A stretch of DNA of 64,000 nucleotides from Thioalkalivibrio sulfidiphilus. Lineage in GTDB: Bacteria > Pseudomonadota > Gammaproteobacteria > Ectothiorhodospirales > Ectothiorhodospiraceae. A program made the translations under genes and the position numbers. The notes beneath the pieces were generated by a model, which saw only the letters and a list, made by a program, of their open reading frames with translations, searched no databases and was not told where the DNA came from. Below are positions 41,769-54,555 of this stretch, one piece after another. Each line of letters opens with the position of its first letter. The first letter of the stretch is position 1. Where the stretch lies: the NCBI RefSeq assembly GCF_000377945.1, contig NZ_KB898921.1:1-64000 (forward strand), in the 5' to 3' direction.

Positions 41769-44030
41769 ATGCTCAACAAGGAACTCGAATTCTCACTCAA
41801 CCTGGCCTTCAAGGCCGCTCGCGAGAAACGTCACGAGTTCATGACCGTCGAGCACCTGCTGCTCGCCCTCACGGAAAACCCCACCGCCGCCTCGGTGCTG
41901 CGCGCCTGCGGCGTGAACCTGGACAAGCTGCGCGGCGAACTGGCGGAGTTCGTGGACGCCAACACCCCGCGCCTGCCCCCCAACGACCCCCGCGACACCC
42001 AGCCCACCCTGGGCTTCCAGCGTGTGCTGCAGCGGGCGGTGTTCCACGTGCAGTCCTCCGGCCGCAAGGAGGTCACCGGCGCCAACGTGCTGGTGGCCAT
42101 CTTCGGTGAGCAGGAATCCCATGCCGTGTACCTGCTGTCCCAGCACGACGTGGCCCGACTGGACGTGGTGAACTACATCTCCCACGGCATCTCCAAGGTG
42201 CCCGAGGAGCATCCTGACGAGGAGGCCTCGAGCCAGCAGGAGGCCCCCGCCGAAGGCGAGGAGAGCCGCCAGAACCCGCTGGAGGCCTACGCCACCAACC
42301 TCAACGAACAGGCCCGCAAGGGCAAGATCGACCCGCTCATCGGCCGTGCCCACGAGCTGGAGCGCACGGTGCAGATCCTGTGCCGCCGGCGCAAGAACAA
42401 CCCGCTGTACGTGGGCGAGGCGGGCGTGGGCAAGACCGCCATTGCCGAGGGTCTGGCCAAGAAGATCGTCGACGGGGAGGTGCCCGAGATCCTCAAGGAC
42501 GCGGTGATCTACTCCCTGGACCTGGGTGCCCTGGTGGCGGGCACCAAGTACCGGGGTGATTTCGAGAAGCGCCTCAAGGGCGTGCTGGCCCAGCTCAAGC
42601 GCCGCAAGGGCTCGGTGCTGTTCATCGACGAGATCCACACCATCATCGGCGCCGGCGCCGCCTCCGGCGGCGTCATGGACGCCTCCAACCTGATCAAGCC
42701 CATGCTGGCCTCCGGCGAGTTGAAGTGCATCGGCTCCACCACCTACCAGGAATACCGGGGCATCTTCGAGAAGGACCGGGCGCTGGCACGTCGCTTCCAG
42801 AAGATCGACGTGAACGAGCCCACGGTGGACGAGACCTACGAGATCCTCAAGGGGCTCAAGTCGCGTTTCGAGTCACACCACGACGTGCGCTACACCAACA
42901 AGGCACTCCGGGCGGCCGCGGAGCTGGCCAGCCGCTACATCACCGACCGCCACCTGCCGGACAAGGCCATCGACGTGATCGACGAGGCCGGCGCCAACCG
43001 CCGCCTGCAGCCGGCCAGCACGCGCAAGAAGACCATCTCCGTGCACGACGTGGAGGCCATCGTCGCCAAGATTGCGCGCATCCCGCCCAAGAGCGTCTCC
43101 GCCTCCGACATGGAGACCCTCAAGAACCTGGAGCGCAACCTGAACATGGTGGTGTTCGGCCAGGACGAGGCCATCTCCACCCTGGCCGCCGCCATCAAGA
43201 TGGCCCGCTCGGGCCTCGGCGACGGGCAGAAGCCCATCGGCTCCTTCCTGTTCGCCGGTCCCACCGGCGTGGGCAAGACCGAGGTGACCCGCCAGCTGGC
43301 CGACCTGCTCGGCATCGAGCTGGTGCGCTTCGACATGTCCGAGTACATGGAGCGGCACACGGTATCGCGCCTGATCGGCGCGCCGCCCGGCTACGTGGGC
43401 TATGACGAGGGCGGCCTGCTCACCGACGCGATCCTCAAGCACCCCCACGCGGTGCTGCTGCTGGACGAGGTGGAAAAGGCCCACCCGGATGTGTTCAACC
43501 TGCTGCTGCAGGTGATGGACCACGGCACGCTTACTGACACCAACGGCCGCAAGGTGGATTTCCGCAACGTCATCCTGGTGATGACCAGCAACGTGGGCGC
43601 GGATGTCTCCAGCCGCGCCACCATGGGGTTCACCCGCCAGGATCATTCCAGCGATGCCATGGAAGTGCTCAAGCGCACCTTCACGCCCGAGTTCCGCAAC
43701 CGCCTGGACGCTATCATCCAGTTCCGCCCCCTGGCGCCGGAGACCATCGCCAGCGTGGTGGACAAGTTCCTCACCCAGCTCCAGGCGCAGCTGGACGAGA
43801 AGAAGGTGGTGCTGGACGTGGACGAGGAGGCACGCACCTGGCTGGCCGAACATGGCTACGACCCGAAGATGGGCGCCCGGCCCATGGCACGCGTGATCCA
43901 GGAGCACATCAAGAAGCCGCTCGCCGAGGAGATCCTGTTCGGCCGCCTGGCCGGCGGCGGCGAGGTGAGCGTCACCGTGCGCGACGGTGCCCTGGCGCTG
44001 GAGTACGAAGAAGAGCCGGTGGCATCATAA
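41769..44030 (+). CDS. clpA: ATP-dependent Clp protease ATP-binding subunit ClpA
   Basis: The 753-residue AAA+ unfoldase has an N-domain (1-145, [21 protein letters not shown]), D1 with [17 protein letters not shown] (about 215) and D2 with [15 protein letters not shown] (about 497). The ClpP-binding loop is likely near residues 610-625. It unfolds substrates for ClpP; clpP is not in the window. The ATG at 41769 starts the conserved [14 protein letters not shown]. Confidence 0.97.
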   Translation: MLNKELEFSLNLAFKAAREKRHEFMTVEHLLLALTENPTAASVLRACGVNLDKLRGELAEFVDANTPRLPPNDPRDTQPTLGFQRVLQRAVFHVQSSGRKEVTGANVLVAIFGEQESHAVYLLSQHDVARLDVVNYISHGISKVPEEHPDEEASSQQEAPAEGEESRQNPLEAYATNLNEQARKGKIDPLIGRAHELERTVQILCRRRKNNPLYVGEAGVGKTAIAEGLAKKIVDGEVPEILKDAVIYSLDLGALVAGTKYRGDFEKRLKGVLAQLKRRKGSVLFIDEIHTIIGAGAASGGVMDASNLIKPMLASGELKCIGSTTYQEYRGIFEKDRALARRFQKIDVNEPTVDETYEILKGLKSRFESHHDVRYTNKALRAAAELASRYITDRHLPDKAIDVIDEAGANRRLQPASTRKKTISVHDVEAIVAKIARIPPKSVSASDMETLKNLERNLNMVVFGQDEAISTLAAAIKMARSGLGDGQKPIGSFLFAGPTGVGKTEVTRQLADLLGIELVRFDMSEYMERHTVSRLIGAPPGYVGYDEGGLLTDAILKHPHAVLLLDEVEKAHPDVFNLLLQVMDHGTLTDTNGRKVDFRNVILVMTSNVGADVSSRATMGFTRQDHSSDAMEVLKRTFTPEFRNRLDAIIQFRPLAPETIASVVDKFLTQLQAQLDEKKVVLDVDEEARTWLAEHGYDPKMGARPMARVIQEHIKKPLAEEILFGRLAGGGEVSVTVRDGALALEYEEEPVAS

Positions 44031-44045
44031 ATCTGCCGAAATGAC

Positions 44046-44188
44046 AAAGCCGCCGCAGAGACGCGAAGGCGCAGAGATTGAATCAGAAGGGCAACGTGAC
44101 ACCGTGAGGGGGCTGGTTATCCAGTCCTCAAGCTGGTGGTTTCTGACTCGGGATTTACTCTGCGCCTCCGCGTCTCTGCGGCGGCTTT
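44046..44188. repeat. 31-bp inverted repeat of GCAGAG/ACGCGAAG units between clpA and infA
   Basis: The arms 44046-44076 and 44158-44188 pair with one mismatch and contain CGCCGCAGAGACGCGAAG. The gene pair is convergent. The 80-bp centre shows no ORF or family resemblance. Confidence 0.88.
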
Positions 44189-44219
44189 TCAATGGTGCGA
44201 GGCTGAATTCGACAGGGAC

Positions 44220-44438
44220 TTACTTGTTGCGGTAGGTGATGCGGCCCTTGGTGAGGTCGTAAGGGGTCATCTGCACCGTGACACGGTCGCCGGTGAGGAT
44301 GCGGATGTAATTCTTGCGCATGCGTCCGGAGATGTGGGCCGTGACGATGTGGCCGTTGTCCAGCTGTACACGAAACATGGTGTTGGGCAGGGTGTCCAGC
44401 ACCGTGCCTTCCATTTCAATGTGGTCTTCTTTGGCCAT
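44220..44438 (-). CDS. infA: Translation initiation factor IF-1
   Basis: The 72-residue OB-fold protein reads [19 protein letters not shown] and continues [20 protein letters not shown], standard IF-1. It blocks the A site during initiation. The clpS-clpA-infA neighbourhood with infA convergent is conserved in gammaproteobacteria. Confidence 0.98.
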   Translation of the reverse strand: MAKEDHIEMEGTVLDTLPNTMFRVQLDNGHIVTAHISGRMRKNYIRILTGDRVTVQMTPYDLTKGRITYRNK

Positions 44439-44540
44439 ATACCTGCAGTCGGTCGGGTCGAGTCAAGCGGCCCATTATCAACAACCGGGCCGATAAAACA
44501 AGGGTCTGGTGAACCTTGTTCACAACGCCGTGCGACCGAT

Positions 44541-44570
44541 TTGCCCGCATGCGGATGGATTGCCTAAACT
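44541..44570 (+). promoter_or_regulatory. Candidate promoter of the fabD operon
   Basis: TTGCCC (44541-44546) and TAAACT (44565-44570) are separated by 18 bp, about 40 bp upstream of the fabD ATG. The -10 deviates from consensus, so this is tentative. Confidence 0.35.
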
Positions 44571-44611
44571 ACGCGGCCTGATTTCCCTCCCTAAACAGAG
44601 GCCATTCCCCC

Positions 44612-45547
44612 ATGACCTTCGCCTGCGTGTTCCCCGGCCAGGGCTCCCAGTCCCTTGGCATGCTGAGCGCCCTGTCCGATGCCCATCCCCAGGTTCGCGA
44701 GACCTTCCAGGAGGCCTCCGACGTGCTGGGCTTCGACCTGTGGAGCCTGGTGCAGAACGGGCCCGAGGAGGACCTGAACCGCACCGAGAACACCCAGCCG
44801 GCCATGCTGGCGGCCGGCGTGGCCGTGTGGCGGGTCTGGCAGGCGGCGGGCGGACCGGCGCCTGCGGTGATGGCGGGCCACAGCCTGGGCGAGTACACCG
44901 CGCTGGTGTGTGCGGGTGCCCTGGGCTTCAGTGATGCCGCGGGCCTGGTGGCCGAACGCGGCCGGCTGATGCAGGGCGCCGTGGCGCCGGGGCAGGGGGC
45001 CATGGCCGCGATCCTGGGCCTGGATGACGCCCAGGTGATCGAGGTCTGCGCCCGGGCCGCCGAGGGCGGCGTGGTCGAGGCGGTGAACTTCAATTCCCCG
45101 GGCCAGGTGGTGATCGCCGGCGAGAGCGCCGCGGTGGACCGGGCCGTGGCCCTGGCCGCCGAGGCCGGCGCCAAGCGCAGCGTGAAACTGCCGGTGAGCG
45201 TGCCGTCCCACTGCCGGCTCATGGCGGGCGCGGCCGAGCAGCTCGCCGAACGCCTGGCCTCGGTCGCGATCGTCTCCCCGCCCATTCCCGTGATCCACAA
45301 TGTGGATGTGGCCAGTCACACGGACCCGGCGCAGATCCGCGCCGTGCTCGCGGCGCAGCTGCACCGTCCGGTGCGCTGGGTGGAGTCGGTGCAGAAGATG
45401 GCCGCCGATGGCAACACCACTGTGCTGGAGCTGGGCCCGGGCAAGGTGCTCACGGGCCTCAACAAGCGCATCGACAAGACCCTCGCGCTCGCCTGCGTGC
45501 AGGATCCCGAGAGCCTCGCCCAGGCCCTAGGAGCCTGTCGGACTTAG
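44612..45547 (+). CDS. fabD: Malonyl-CoA-ACP transacylase
   Basis: The 311-residue protein has FPGQGSQ at the N-terminus and the nucleophile Ser91 in AGHSLGEYTALV, with His in SVPSHCRLM. It loads malonate onto ACP. The last residues ACRT and the stop are encoded by the left arm of an inserted MITE-like repeat, so the native C-terminus was replaced. It begins a second fatty-acid cluster, separated from fabH by 33.7 kb. Confidence 0.96.
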   Translation: MTFACVFPGQGSQSLGMLSALSDAHPQVRETFQEASDVLGFDLWSLVQNGPEEDLNRTENTQPAMLAAGVAVWRVWQAAGGPAPAVMAGHSLGEYTALVCAGALGFSDAAGLVAERGRLMQGAVAPGQGAMAAILGLDDAQVIEVCARAAEGGVVEAVNFNSPGQVVIAGESAAVDRAVALAAEAGAKRSVKLPVSVPSHCRLMAGAAEQLAERLASVAIVSPPIPVIHNVDVASHTDPAQIRAVLAAQLHRPVRWVESVQKMAADGNTTVLELGPGKVLTGLNKRIDKTLALACVQDPESLAQALGACRT

Positions 45548-45697
45548 GCTGCGCCTACTGCGCTGGTGGGAGAGCGGTCCATTTTTCCGATCCCTTTCGT
45601 CGAATAGCGACGGCTATTCTCCTCAAACGATCGAAAAAATGGCCTCACTCTCCCATTCAGCTCGCTACGGGCACCTAAGTCCGACAGGCTCCTAGGG
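45525..45697. mobile_element. MITE-like element with 24-bp perfect terminal inverted repeats
   Basis: The ends 45525-45548 and 45674-45697 are perfect inverted copies beginning CCCTAGGAGCCTGTCGGACT. The interior continues as an imperfect palindrome (TGGGAGAG...TTTTTCCGATC against GATCGAAAAAA...CTCTCCCA). There is no ORF. A related end, GGGAGCCTGCCGGACTTAG, occurs at 62532-62552. It lies between fabD and fabG and interrupts the usual tight spacing. Confidence 0.85.
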
Positions 45698-45778
45698 CAG
45701 GTGCAGGGCTGAGTCTGTCGAACATTTAATATATCGGACTGCCCAAAGCGGCCCGCATCATCGTCAGGAGAAGTCTTC

Positions 45779-46522
45779 ATGAATCTGGAAAACGAGATCG
45801 CATTGGTCACCGGCGCGAGCCGCGGCATCGGCAAGGCCATCGCCATGGCGCTGGCGGAGCAGGGCGCCACCGTGGTGGGTACCGCCACCAGCGAATCCGG
45901 CGCCGAGGCCATCACCGCCTATCTGCGCGAGGCGGGCCTGAAGGGTCGGGGCATGGCCCTGAACGTGACCGATGCCGAGGCGGTCGAGGCGGCCATCAAG
46001 CAGATCAGCGACGATCTCGGTGGCATCTCCATCCTGGTCAACAACGCGGGCATCACCCGGGACAACCTGATGATGCGCATGAAGGACGAGGAGTGGGATG
46101 ACATCATCCAGACCAACCTGACCGCCGTGTGGCGCGTCACCCGGGGCGTGCTGCGGGGCATGATGAAGGCCCGCAAGGGTCGCATCATCAACGTTGGCTC
46201 CGTGGTGGGTTCCAGCGGCAATGCCGGGCAGACCAACTACGCCGCCGCCAAGGCGGGTCTGCTGGGCCTGGGCAAGTCGCTCGCCCGGGAAGTGGGCTCC
46301 CGGGGCATCACCGTGAATACTGTGGCCCCCGGCTTCATCGACACCGACATGACCCGTGGCCTGCCCCAGGCCCAGCGTGATGCCCTGCTGGGACAGATCC
46401 CCCTGGGCCGCCTGGGCCGCCCGGAAGAGATCGCCTCCGTGGTGGCCTTCCTGGCCTCGCCGGCCGCCGCCTACATCACGGGCGAGACCCTGCACATCAA
46501 TGGCGGCATGTACATGGCCTGA
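45779..46522 (+). CDS. fabG: 3-oxoacyl-ACP reductase
   Basis: The 247-residue short-chain dehydrogenase has the NADP motif VTGASRGIGKAIA, NNAGITRDN and the catalytic Ser-Tyr-Lys (GSVVGSSGNAGQTNYAAAKAG). It reduces 3-ketoacyl-ACP. AGGAG precedes the ATG. It follows the MITE-like element and may need its own promoter or read-through from fabD. Confidence 0.97.
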   Translation: MNLENEIALVTGASRGIGKAIAMALAEQGATVVGTATSESGAEAITAYLREAGLKGRGMALNVTDAEAVEAAIKQISDDLGGISILVNNAGITRDNLMMRMKDEEWDDIIQTNLTAVWRVTRGVLRGMMKARKGRIINVGSVVGSSGNAGQTNYAAAKAGLLGLGKSLAREVGSRGITVNTVAPGFIDTDMTRGLPQAQRDALLGQIPLGRLGRPEEIASVVAFLASPAAAYITGETLHINGGMYMA

Positions 46523-46784
46523 TCGCCCTGCACATGAGAAAGCTGCTGTAACGAACTAAACAGAAAGGTCTTTTGGTCTTCATTACGCTGCCGGACCCGG
46601 CGCAGGAAAGTGACTTGCGGTGGTTTACAGCGGACATGGGGCCGGGCGATACTCGCGCCCCTCGAAGACTTGCAATGCCGGACCGGCGGTTCGCGCCAGC
46701 CACTTCAGGTGGAACGGTCTGGGGGATTTATCTAGAATAGCTGCCCAGCTTCGGCTGCTTATCCAACAAGGGGATTGTCAAACC

Positions 46785-47024
46785 ATGAGCAACATTGAAG
46801 AACGCGTCAAGAAAATCGTTGTGGAACAGCTGGGCGTGAAGGAAGAAGAGGTCACCAACAGCGCTTCCTTCGTCGAAGATCTGGGCGCGGATTCTCTGGA
46901 CACCGTGGAACTCGTCATGGCCCTCGAAGAAGAATTCGAGACCGAGATTCCTGACGAGGAAGCGGAAAAGATCACCACCGTGCAGCAGGCGATTGATTAC
47001 ATCAACGCCCACGCTCAGGGTTGA
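46785..47024 (+). CDS. acpP: Acyl carrier protein
   Basis: The 79-residue acidic protein has the phosphopantetheine attachment Ser37 in [18 protein letters not shown]. It carries acyl chains through fatty-acid synthesis. The 262-bp gap after fabG probably holds its own promoter (TAGAAT at 46733-46738, weak -35). It ends before a T-tailed hairpin. Confidence 0.98.
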   Translation: MSNIEERVKKIVVEQLGVKEEEVTNSASFVEDLGADSLDTVELVMALEEEFETEIPDEEAEKITTVQQAIDYINAHAQG

Positions 47025-47061
47025 TTGAAACCGGAACGCCGCTTCCGGTTCATTACCTCGA

Positions 47062-47109
47062 CACCGTGGCCGCGACCAGTGCAGACTGCTCGCGGCCACG
47101 GGTGTTTTT
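47062..47109 (+). terminator. Intrinsic terminator/attenuator between acpP and fabF
   Basis: The stem CACCGTGGCCGCGA (47062-47075) pairs with 47090-47104 with one bulge and is followed by TTTTT (47105-47109). It explains high acpP and lower fabF transcript levels. Confidence 0.75.
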
Positions 47110-47146
47110 GAACCGCCTGGAAACTTAAATCTCCGAGGGCAAGAGC

Positions 47147-48385
47147 TTGTCTAAACGGCGCGTCGTCATCACTGGACTGGGGATCGTCTCCCCGGTCGGC
47201 TCCACCATCCAGTCCGCCTGGGACAACATCACCGCAGGCCGCAGCGGGATTACACCCATTGACGTCTTTGACGCCTCAGAGATGCCGGTGCGCATCTCCG
47301 GCGCGGTGCGGGACTTCAATGCCGACGATTACATCACCCCCAAGGACCAGCGCAAGATGGACACCTTCGTCCATTACGGTATTGCCGCTGGCCTGCAGGC
47401 CATCAAGGATTCCGGCCTGGAGGTGACCGAGCAGAACGCCGAACGCATCGGCGTGGCCATCGGTTCCGGCATCGGCGGTCTGCCCTACATCGAGAAGAGC
47501 CACACGGCCTACCTCAATGGTGGTGCCCGCAAGATCTCGCCCTTCTTCGTGCCCAGCGCGATCATCAACATGGTGGCCGGCAACCTGTCCATCATGTGTG
47601 GCCTCAAGGGCCCGAACATCTCCATCGTCTCCGCCTGCGCCACCGGCACCCACAACATCGGTGACGCCGCGCGCATGATCATGTACGGCGACGTGGACGT
47701 GATGGTCGCCGGTGGCGCCGAGATGGCCACCACGCCGCTGGGCATCGGCGGCTTCGCTGCCGCGCGCGCCCTGTCCACCCGCAACGACGATCCCGCCCGT
47801 GCCAGTCGTCCCTGGGACAAGGACCGGGACGGCTTCGTGCTGGGCGATGGCGCCGGCGCGCTGGTGCTGGAAGAGTACGAACACGCCAAGGCCCGTGGTG
47901 CGCAGATCTACTGCGAGCTGGCCGGTTTCGGCTGGAACAGTGACGCCTACCACATGACCCAGCCGTCCGCGGGCGGCGAGGGTGCGGCCAAGTGCATGCT
48001 CATGGCCCTGAAGGATGCCGGTCTCAACCCCACGGACGTGGACTACATCAACGCCCACGGCACCTCCACCCCGGCCGGTGACGTGGCCGAGACGGCCGCG
48101 GCCAAGCGCGCCCTGGGTGACCATGCCTACAAGGTGGCCATCAGCTCCACCAAGTCCATGACCGGCCACCTGCTGGGTGCCGCCGGCGGCGTGGAGGCGG
48201 TGTTCCTGGCCCTGGCCATGAAGCACGGCGTGATCCCCCCCACCATCAACCTGGACAACCCGGACCCCGAGTGCGATCTGGACTACGTGCCCAATACCGC
48301 CCGCGAGATGAAGATCAACGTGGGCCTGTCCAATTCCTTCGGATTTGGTGGCACCAACGGCACCCTCGTCTTCCGGATGCTCTGA
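47147..48385 (+). CDS. fabF: 3-oxoacyl-ACP synthase II
   Basis: The 412-residue KAS II has Cys164 in [12 protein letters not shown] and the two His in [12 protein letters not shown] (about 304) and [15 protein letters not shown] (about 341). It elongates acyl-ACP. The start is an unusual TTG (47147), chosen because [12 protein letters not shown] is the conserved N-terminus and GAGGG lies upstream; no ATG or GTG fits. Its end overlaps the possible longer form of pabB. Confidence 0.96.
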   Translation: MSKRRVVITGLGIVSPVGSTIQSAWDNITAGRSGITPIDVFDASEMPVRISGAVRDFNADDYITPKDQRKMDTFVHYGIAAGLQAIKDSGLEVTEQNAERIGVAIGSGIGGLPYIEKSHTAYLNGGARKISPFFVPSAIINMVAGNLSIMCGLKGPNISIVSACATGTHNIGDAARMIMYGDVDVMVAGGAEMATTPLGIGGFAAARALSTRNDDPARASRPWDKDRDGFVLGDGAGALVLEEYEHAKARGAQIYCELAGFGWNSDAYHMTQPSAGGEGAAKCMLMALKDAGLNPTDVDYINAHGTSTPAGDVAETAAAKRALGDHAYKVAISSTKSMTGHLLGAAGGVEAVFLALAMKHGVIPPTINLDNPDPECDLDYVPNTAREMKINVGLSNSFGFGGTNGTLVFRML

Positions 48386-48389
48386 TCCG

Positions 48390-48422
48390 ATCCAGGCAGG
48401 GGGCGCGGCCCCCTGCCTGGAT
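48390..48422 (+). promoter_or_regulatory. Perfect 15-bp hairpin between fabF and pabB
   Basis: ATCCAGGCAGGGGGC (48390-48404) pairs perfectly with 48408-48422 around GCG. It begins 5 bp after the fabF stop and ends 4 bp before the best pabB start, so it would cover the ribosome site of pabB. Confidence 0.55.
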
Positions 48423-48425
48423 GCG

Positions 48426-49733
48426 GTGACGGACCTGCTGGCGCTGCACCGGCGCTGGCCCGGCAGATATCCCCATCTCCTGGAAAGCGCGCTCAAGGGC
48501 ACGCCCCAGGCCCGTTACAGCATCCTGTTCGCCTTCCCGGGCCAGACCCTAAGACTGGACGCCGACGGCGGTTCCGGGGATTTCCTGCGTGCCCTGGATG
48601 CCTGGTGGCAGCGCGAGCGTGTCGCGCCCCTGAACGATGCCGCCGACCCCTTGCCGTTTCGCGGCGGCTGGTTCCTGTTCCTGGCTTACGAGCTGGCCGC
48701 GCAGGTGGAGCCGGTGCTGGATCTGCCCCCGGATCCCTGCGCACTGCCCGTGGCCTTCGCCCAGCGCTTCCCCTGTGCCCTGGTGGTGGACCACGAACAG
48801 GGCCTGACCCACCTGGTGGCCGAACCGGGTCATGAGTCGGCACTGGAACAGATGCGCGCCGATCTGGCCGCACTGGATGGAAGCGATGCCGCTGCCACGC
48901 CCCTGGTGCTCGAATCCCTGGAGGAGGACGAGCCCCGACGCTACCTGGGTGGTGTGGAGCGCATCATCGACTACATCCGCGAGGGTGACGTGTTCCAGGT
49001 GAACCTGTCCCGTGCCTGGCAGGCCCGCTTGCGCGAGTCGGTGGCGGCGGCGGAGCTCTATGACCGCCTGCGCACCCGCAACCCGGCCCCCTTCGCGGCG
49101 CTGGCCAGCCTGCCCGGCGGGCACATCGTCAGTTCCTCGCCGGAACGCCTGGTGCGGGTGCGCGGCGAACGGGTGGACACCCGGCCCATCGCCGGCACCC
49201 GTCCCCGGGGCGAGGCCCTGGAATCGGACCGGGCCCTGGCCACCCAGCTGCTGGCCCATCCCAAGGAGCGCGCCGAGCACATCATGCTGCTGGACCTGGA
49301 GCGCAACGACCTGGGCCGGCTGTGCGTGCCGGGCAGCATCCGCGTGGATGAACTGATGACGCTCGAGACCTATCCCCACGTGCACCACATCGTCTCCAAC
49401 GTCACCGGCCGGCTTCGCCCCGGCATCAGCCCCGGCGAGGTGATCCGGGCGGTGTTTCCCGGCGGCACCATCACCGGCTGCCCCAAGGTGCGCTGCATGG
49501 AGATCATCGCCGAGCTCGAAGGGGAAGGGCGGGGCGCCTACACCGGCTCCCTGGGCTACCTCAACCGGGACGGCGACATGGACCTCAACATCCTCATCCG
49601 CACCCTGGTGCAGCGGGGCAACCAGGTGCACTTTCGCACCGGCGCCGGCATCGTTGCCGACTCCGATCCTCTGCGGGAGCTGGAAGAGACCCGCCACAAG
49701 GCGGAAGGCCTGCTACGGGCCCTGCGCGCATGA
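48426..49733 (+). CDS. pabB: Aminodeoxychorismate synthase component I
   Basis: The protein of about 435 residues is a chorismate-utilising enzyme of the PabB/TrpE family: FQVNLSRAW, SSSPERLVRV, RPIAGTRPRG, LDLERNDLGRLC, FPGGTITGCPKVRCMEII and GAGIVADS. With PabC downstream (overlap ATGA) the role is p-aminobenzoate synthesis for folate. The start is uncertain: the GTG at 48426 is the last possible one, but TTG 48345 or GTG 48348 inside fabF would give about 27 more residues and read through the hairpin. PabA is not in the window. Confidence 0.88.
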   Translation: MTDLLALHRRWPGRYPHLLESALKGTPQARYSILFAFPGQTLRLDADGGSGDFLRALDAWWQRERVAPLNDAADPLPFRGGWFLFLAYELAAQVEPVLDLPPDPCALPVAFAQRFPCALVVDHEQGLTHLVAEPGHESALEQMRADLAALDGSDAAATPLVLESLEEDEPRRYLGGVERIIDYIREGDVFQVNLSRAWQARLRESVAAAELYDRLRTRNPAPFAALASLPGGHIVSSSPERLVRVRGERVDTRPIAGTRPRGEALESDRALATQLLAHPKERAEHIMLLDLERNDLGRLCVPGSIRVDELMTLETYPHVHHIVSNVTGRLRPGISPGEVIRAVFPGGTITGCPKVRCMEIIAELEGEGRGAYTGSLGYLNRDGDMDLNILIRTLVQRGNQVHFRTGAGIVADSDPLRELEETRHKAEGLLRALRA

Positions 49734-50538
49734 TCCTGGTCAACGGACAAGCGGTAGACACCCTGCCGGTCCAGGACCGGGGGCTGGCCTACGGGGACGG
49801 CCTGTTCGAGACCCTGGCGGTGCGCGACGGCAAGCCCCTGCACTGGGACCGGCACATGGCGCGGATGGCCGAGGGCTGTGCGCGCCTTGGCCTGCCCGCG
49901 CCGGATGCCGGTCTGTGGCTGGCCGAGGCGCACCGGGTGTTGGCCGGCGGCGGGTTCGGGACCCTGAAGCTGATCCTGACCCGGGGCGTCGGCCCCCGGG
50001 GCTATCGCCCGCCTTTGAAGCCCGAGCCGACCCGGGTGGTGATGGGTGTCGAGACCTCAGGATTTCCCGCGGCCTGGTCGGAAGAGGGCGTGGAGGTCTG
50101 GCTGTGCCGGACCCGTCTCGGCCGCAATCCGCTGCTTGCGGGCATCAAGCATCTCAACCGCCTGGAGCAGGTGTTGGGACGCAGTGAATGGCAGGATGAA
50201 TGCCAGGAAGGCATCATGCTGGATACCGAGGACCATGTGGTGGAAGGCACCATGAGCAACCTGTTCCTGATCCGGGACGACCAGACCCTCATCACGCCGG
50301 TGCTGGATCAGTGCGGCGTGGCGGGGATCACCCGTGCCCGGGTGCTGGATGCGGCCCGGGCGCTGGGCGTCTCCTGTCACGAGGCGCGGCTCACGGTCGC
50401 GGACCTGTTCAAGGCCCGGGGCCTGTTCCTCACCAACACCCTGATCGGGCTCTGGCCCGTGCGCCGGCTCGACGGGCGCGAGATCCCGCGCCATGAGCTG
50501 GTGGCGCGCCTGCGCCGGGTGCTCACGGAGGGCATGGC

Positions 50539-50542
<4 letters not shown>
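49730..50542 (+). CDS. pabC: Aminodeoxychorismate lyase
   Basis: The 270-residue fold-type IV PLP enzyme has Lys140 in AGIKHLNRLEQV and EGTMSNLFLI and LTNTLIGLWPV downstream. It releases p-aminobenzoate and pyruvate from ADC. Overlaps on both sides (ATGA with pabB, GTGA with mltG) show tight coupling. Confidence 0.94.
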
Positions 50543-53182
<2,640 letters not shown>

Positions 53183-53194
53183 GAGAGTCACCGC

Positions 53195-53536
53195 ATGTCG
53201 GCAGGACAGGGCATTCTCTCGCTGGCCATCAAGGACAAGAACTCCTTGTATGCCGCCTACATGCCGTTCGTGAAAAACGGCGGTCTGTTCATCCCCACCC
53301 AGAAGCCCTACAAGCTGGGCGACGAGGTGTTCATGCTGCTGACCCTCATGGAAGAGCGCGAGCGCATGCCGGTGGCGGGCAAGATCATCTGGGTCACCCC
53401 GCCCCGCGCCCAGGGCAACCGCACCCCGGGCATCGGCGTGCAGTTCAACCCCCAGGACAACGGCGCCACCCGCAACAAGATCGAAGGCCTGCTGGCCGGC
53501 GCCCTTCAGGCGGACCGCCCGACGCACACCATGTAA
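53195..53536 (+). CDS. pilZ: PilZ-domain protein
   Basis: The 113-residue protein matches the type IV pilus PilZ group: ILSLAIKDKNSLYAAYMPFV, GGLFIPTQKPYKLGDEVFML and NRTPGIGVQF. It lacks the RxxxR motif needed for c-di-GMP binding, as does P. aeruginosa PilZ, and works through PilB/FimX. The holB-pilZ-tatD order is typical. Confidence 0.9.
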   Translation: MSAGQGILSLAIKDKNSLYAAYMPFVKNGGLFIPTQKPYKLGDEVFMLLTLMEERERMPVAGKIIWVTPPRAQGNRTPGIGVQFNPQDNGATRNKIEGLLAGALQADRPTHTM

Positions 53537-53541
53537 ACCGA

Positions 53542-53610
53542 AATTCAACGTTCAAAATTCAAGATTCAAAGTCGCTGCACCTTTGAATTTTGAACGTTGA
53601 ATGTTGAATT
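53542..53610. repeat. Inverted repeat of TTCAAAA/TTCAACG heptamers
   Basis: The arms 53542-53571 and 53581-53610 are inverted arrays of four 7-nt units. It resembles the element at 19309-19382. It lies between pilZ and tatD, both on the plus strand, and ends 8 bp before the tatD ATG. Confidence 0.85.
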
Positions 53611-53617
53611 GCCCCAT

Positions 53618-54391
53618 ATGCTCATCGACTCCCACTGCCATCTGGATCGCATCGATCTGGAGCCCTTCGACGGTTCCCTGGACAAGGTCATGGACAGCGC
53701 CCGCGCCGCCGGGGTGGACCACATGCTGTGCGTGAGCATCTCCCTGGAGGAATACCCCACGGTGCGGGGCATCGCTGAGCGCTACGCGGATGTGTCCTGC
53801 TCCGTGGGCGTGCATCCGGGCGAGACCGAGGGAGCCGATCCCACGGTCGAGGACCTGGTGAGCCGGGGTCGCGATTCCCTTGTCGTGGCCATCGGCGAGA
53901 CGGGGCTGGACTATCACTACCACCCCGAGGACAACGAGTGGCAGCGGGAGCGCTTTCGCACCCACATCCGCGCAGCCCGGGAGGTGGGCAAGCCGCTCAT
54001 CATCCACACCCGTGACGCCCGGGAGGACACCATCAGGATCCTCAAGGAGGAGGGCGCCGATCAGGTGCGCGGTGTGATGCACTGCTTCACCGAGACCTGG
54101 GAGATGGCGCAAGCCGCCCTGGATCTGGGCTTCTATATCTCTTTCTCCGGCATCGTTACCTTCCGCAACGCCGAGGAACTGCGCGAGGTGGCCCGCCAGG
54201 TCCCCGACGACCGCCTGCTGGTGGAGACCGACTCTCCGTATCTTGCGCCGGTGCCTCACCGCGGCAAGGGCAACCACCCCGCCTGGGTGCGTGACGTGGC
54301 CGCGAAGGTGGCCGAGGTGCGCGGCAGCGACCTTGAAAGCATCGCGGCGCTCACGACGCGCAACTATCAGCAGCTGTTTGGCGCGTTATAG
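53618..54391 (+). CDS. tatD: TatD family deoxyribonuclease
   Basis: The 257-residue TIM-barrel hydrolase has DSHCHLDR, GETGLDYHY, IIHTRDA, VMHCFTE and VETDSPYLAP, the metal ligands of TatD enzymes. It is of the YcfH type found after holB-pilZ. The ATG at 53618 is used; an upstream ATG is inside the repeat element. The integron begins 165 bp downstream. Confidence 0.94.
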   Translation: MLIDSHCHLDRIDLEPFDGSLDKVMDSARAAGVDHMLCVSISLEEYPTVRGIAERYADVSCSVGVHPGETEGADPTVEDLVSRGRDSLVVAIGETGLDYHYHPEDNEWQRERFRTHIRAAREVGKPLIIHTRDAREDTIRILKEEGADQVRGVMHCFTETWEMAQAALDLGFYISFSGIVTFRNAEELREVARQVPDDRLLVETDSPYLAPVPHRGKGNHPAWVRDVAAKVAEVRGSDLESIAALTTRNYQQLFGAL

Positions 54392-54555
54392 GGATTAAGG
54401 CGGGTTTGCCACGGAAGGCACAGAGGGAAAAAATCGAAACCTCAAGGACATGGCAGCGGCCGTCGTTTGCCTCTCTCGCCCGCCACCGTTAAAGTCGGGG
54501 CAAAGAAGACAGACAGGGAGTCTGGTCATCCATGAAGCCGCCCAATGCATCCCCT

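Noticed and set aside
54440-54555. Possible remnant attC or gene between tatD and intI
   Set aside because: I found no paired R''/R' cores and no credible coding sequence there.
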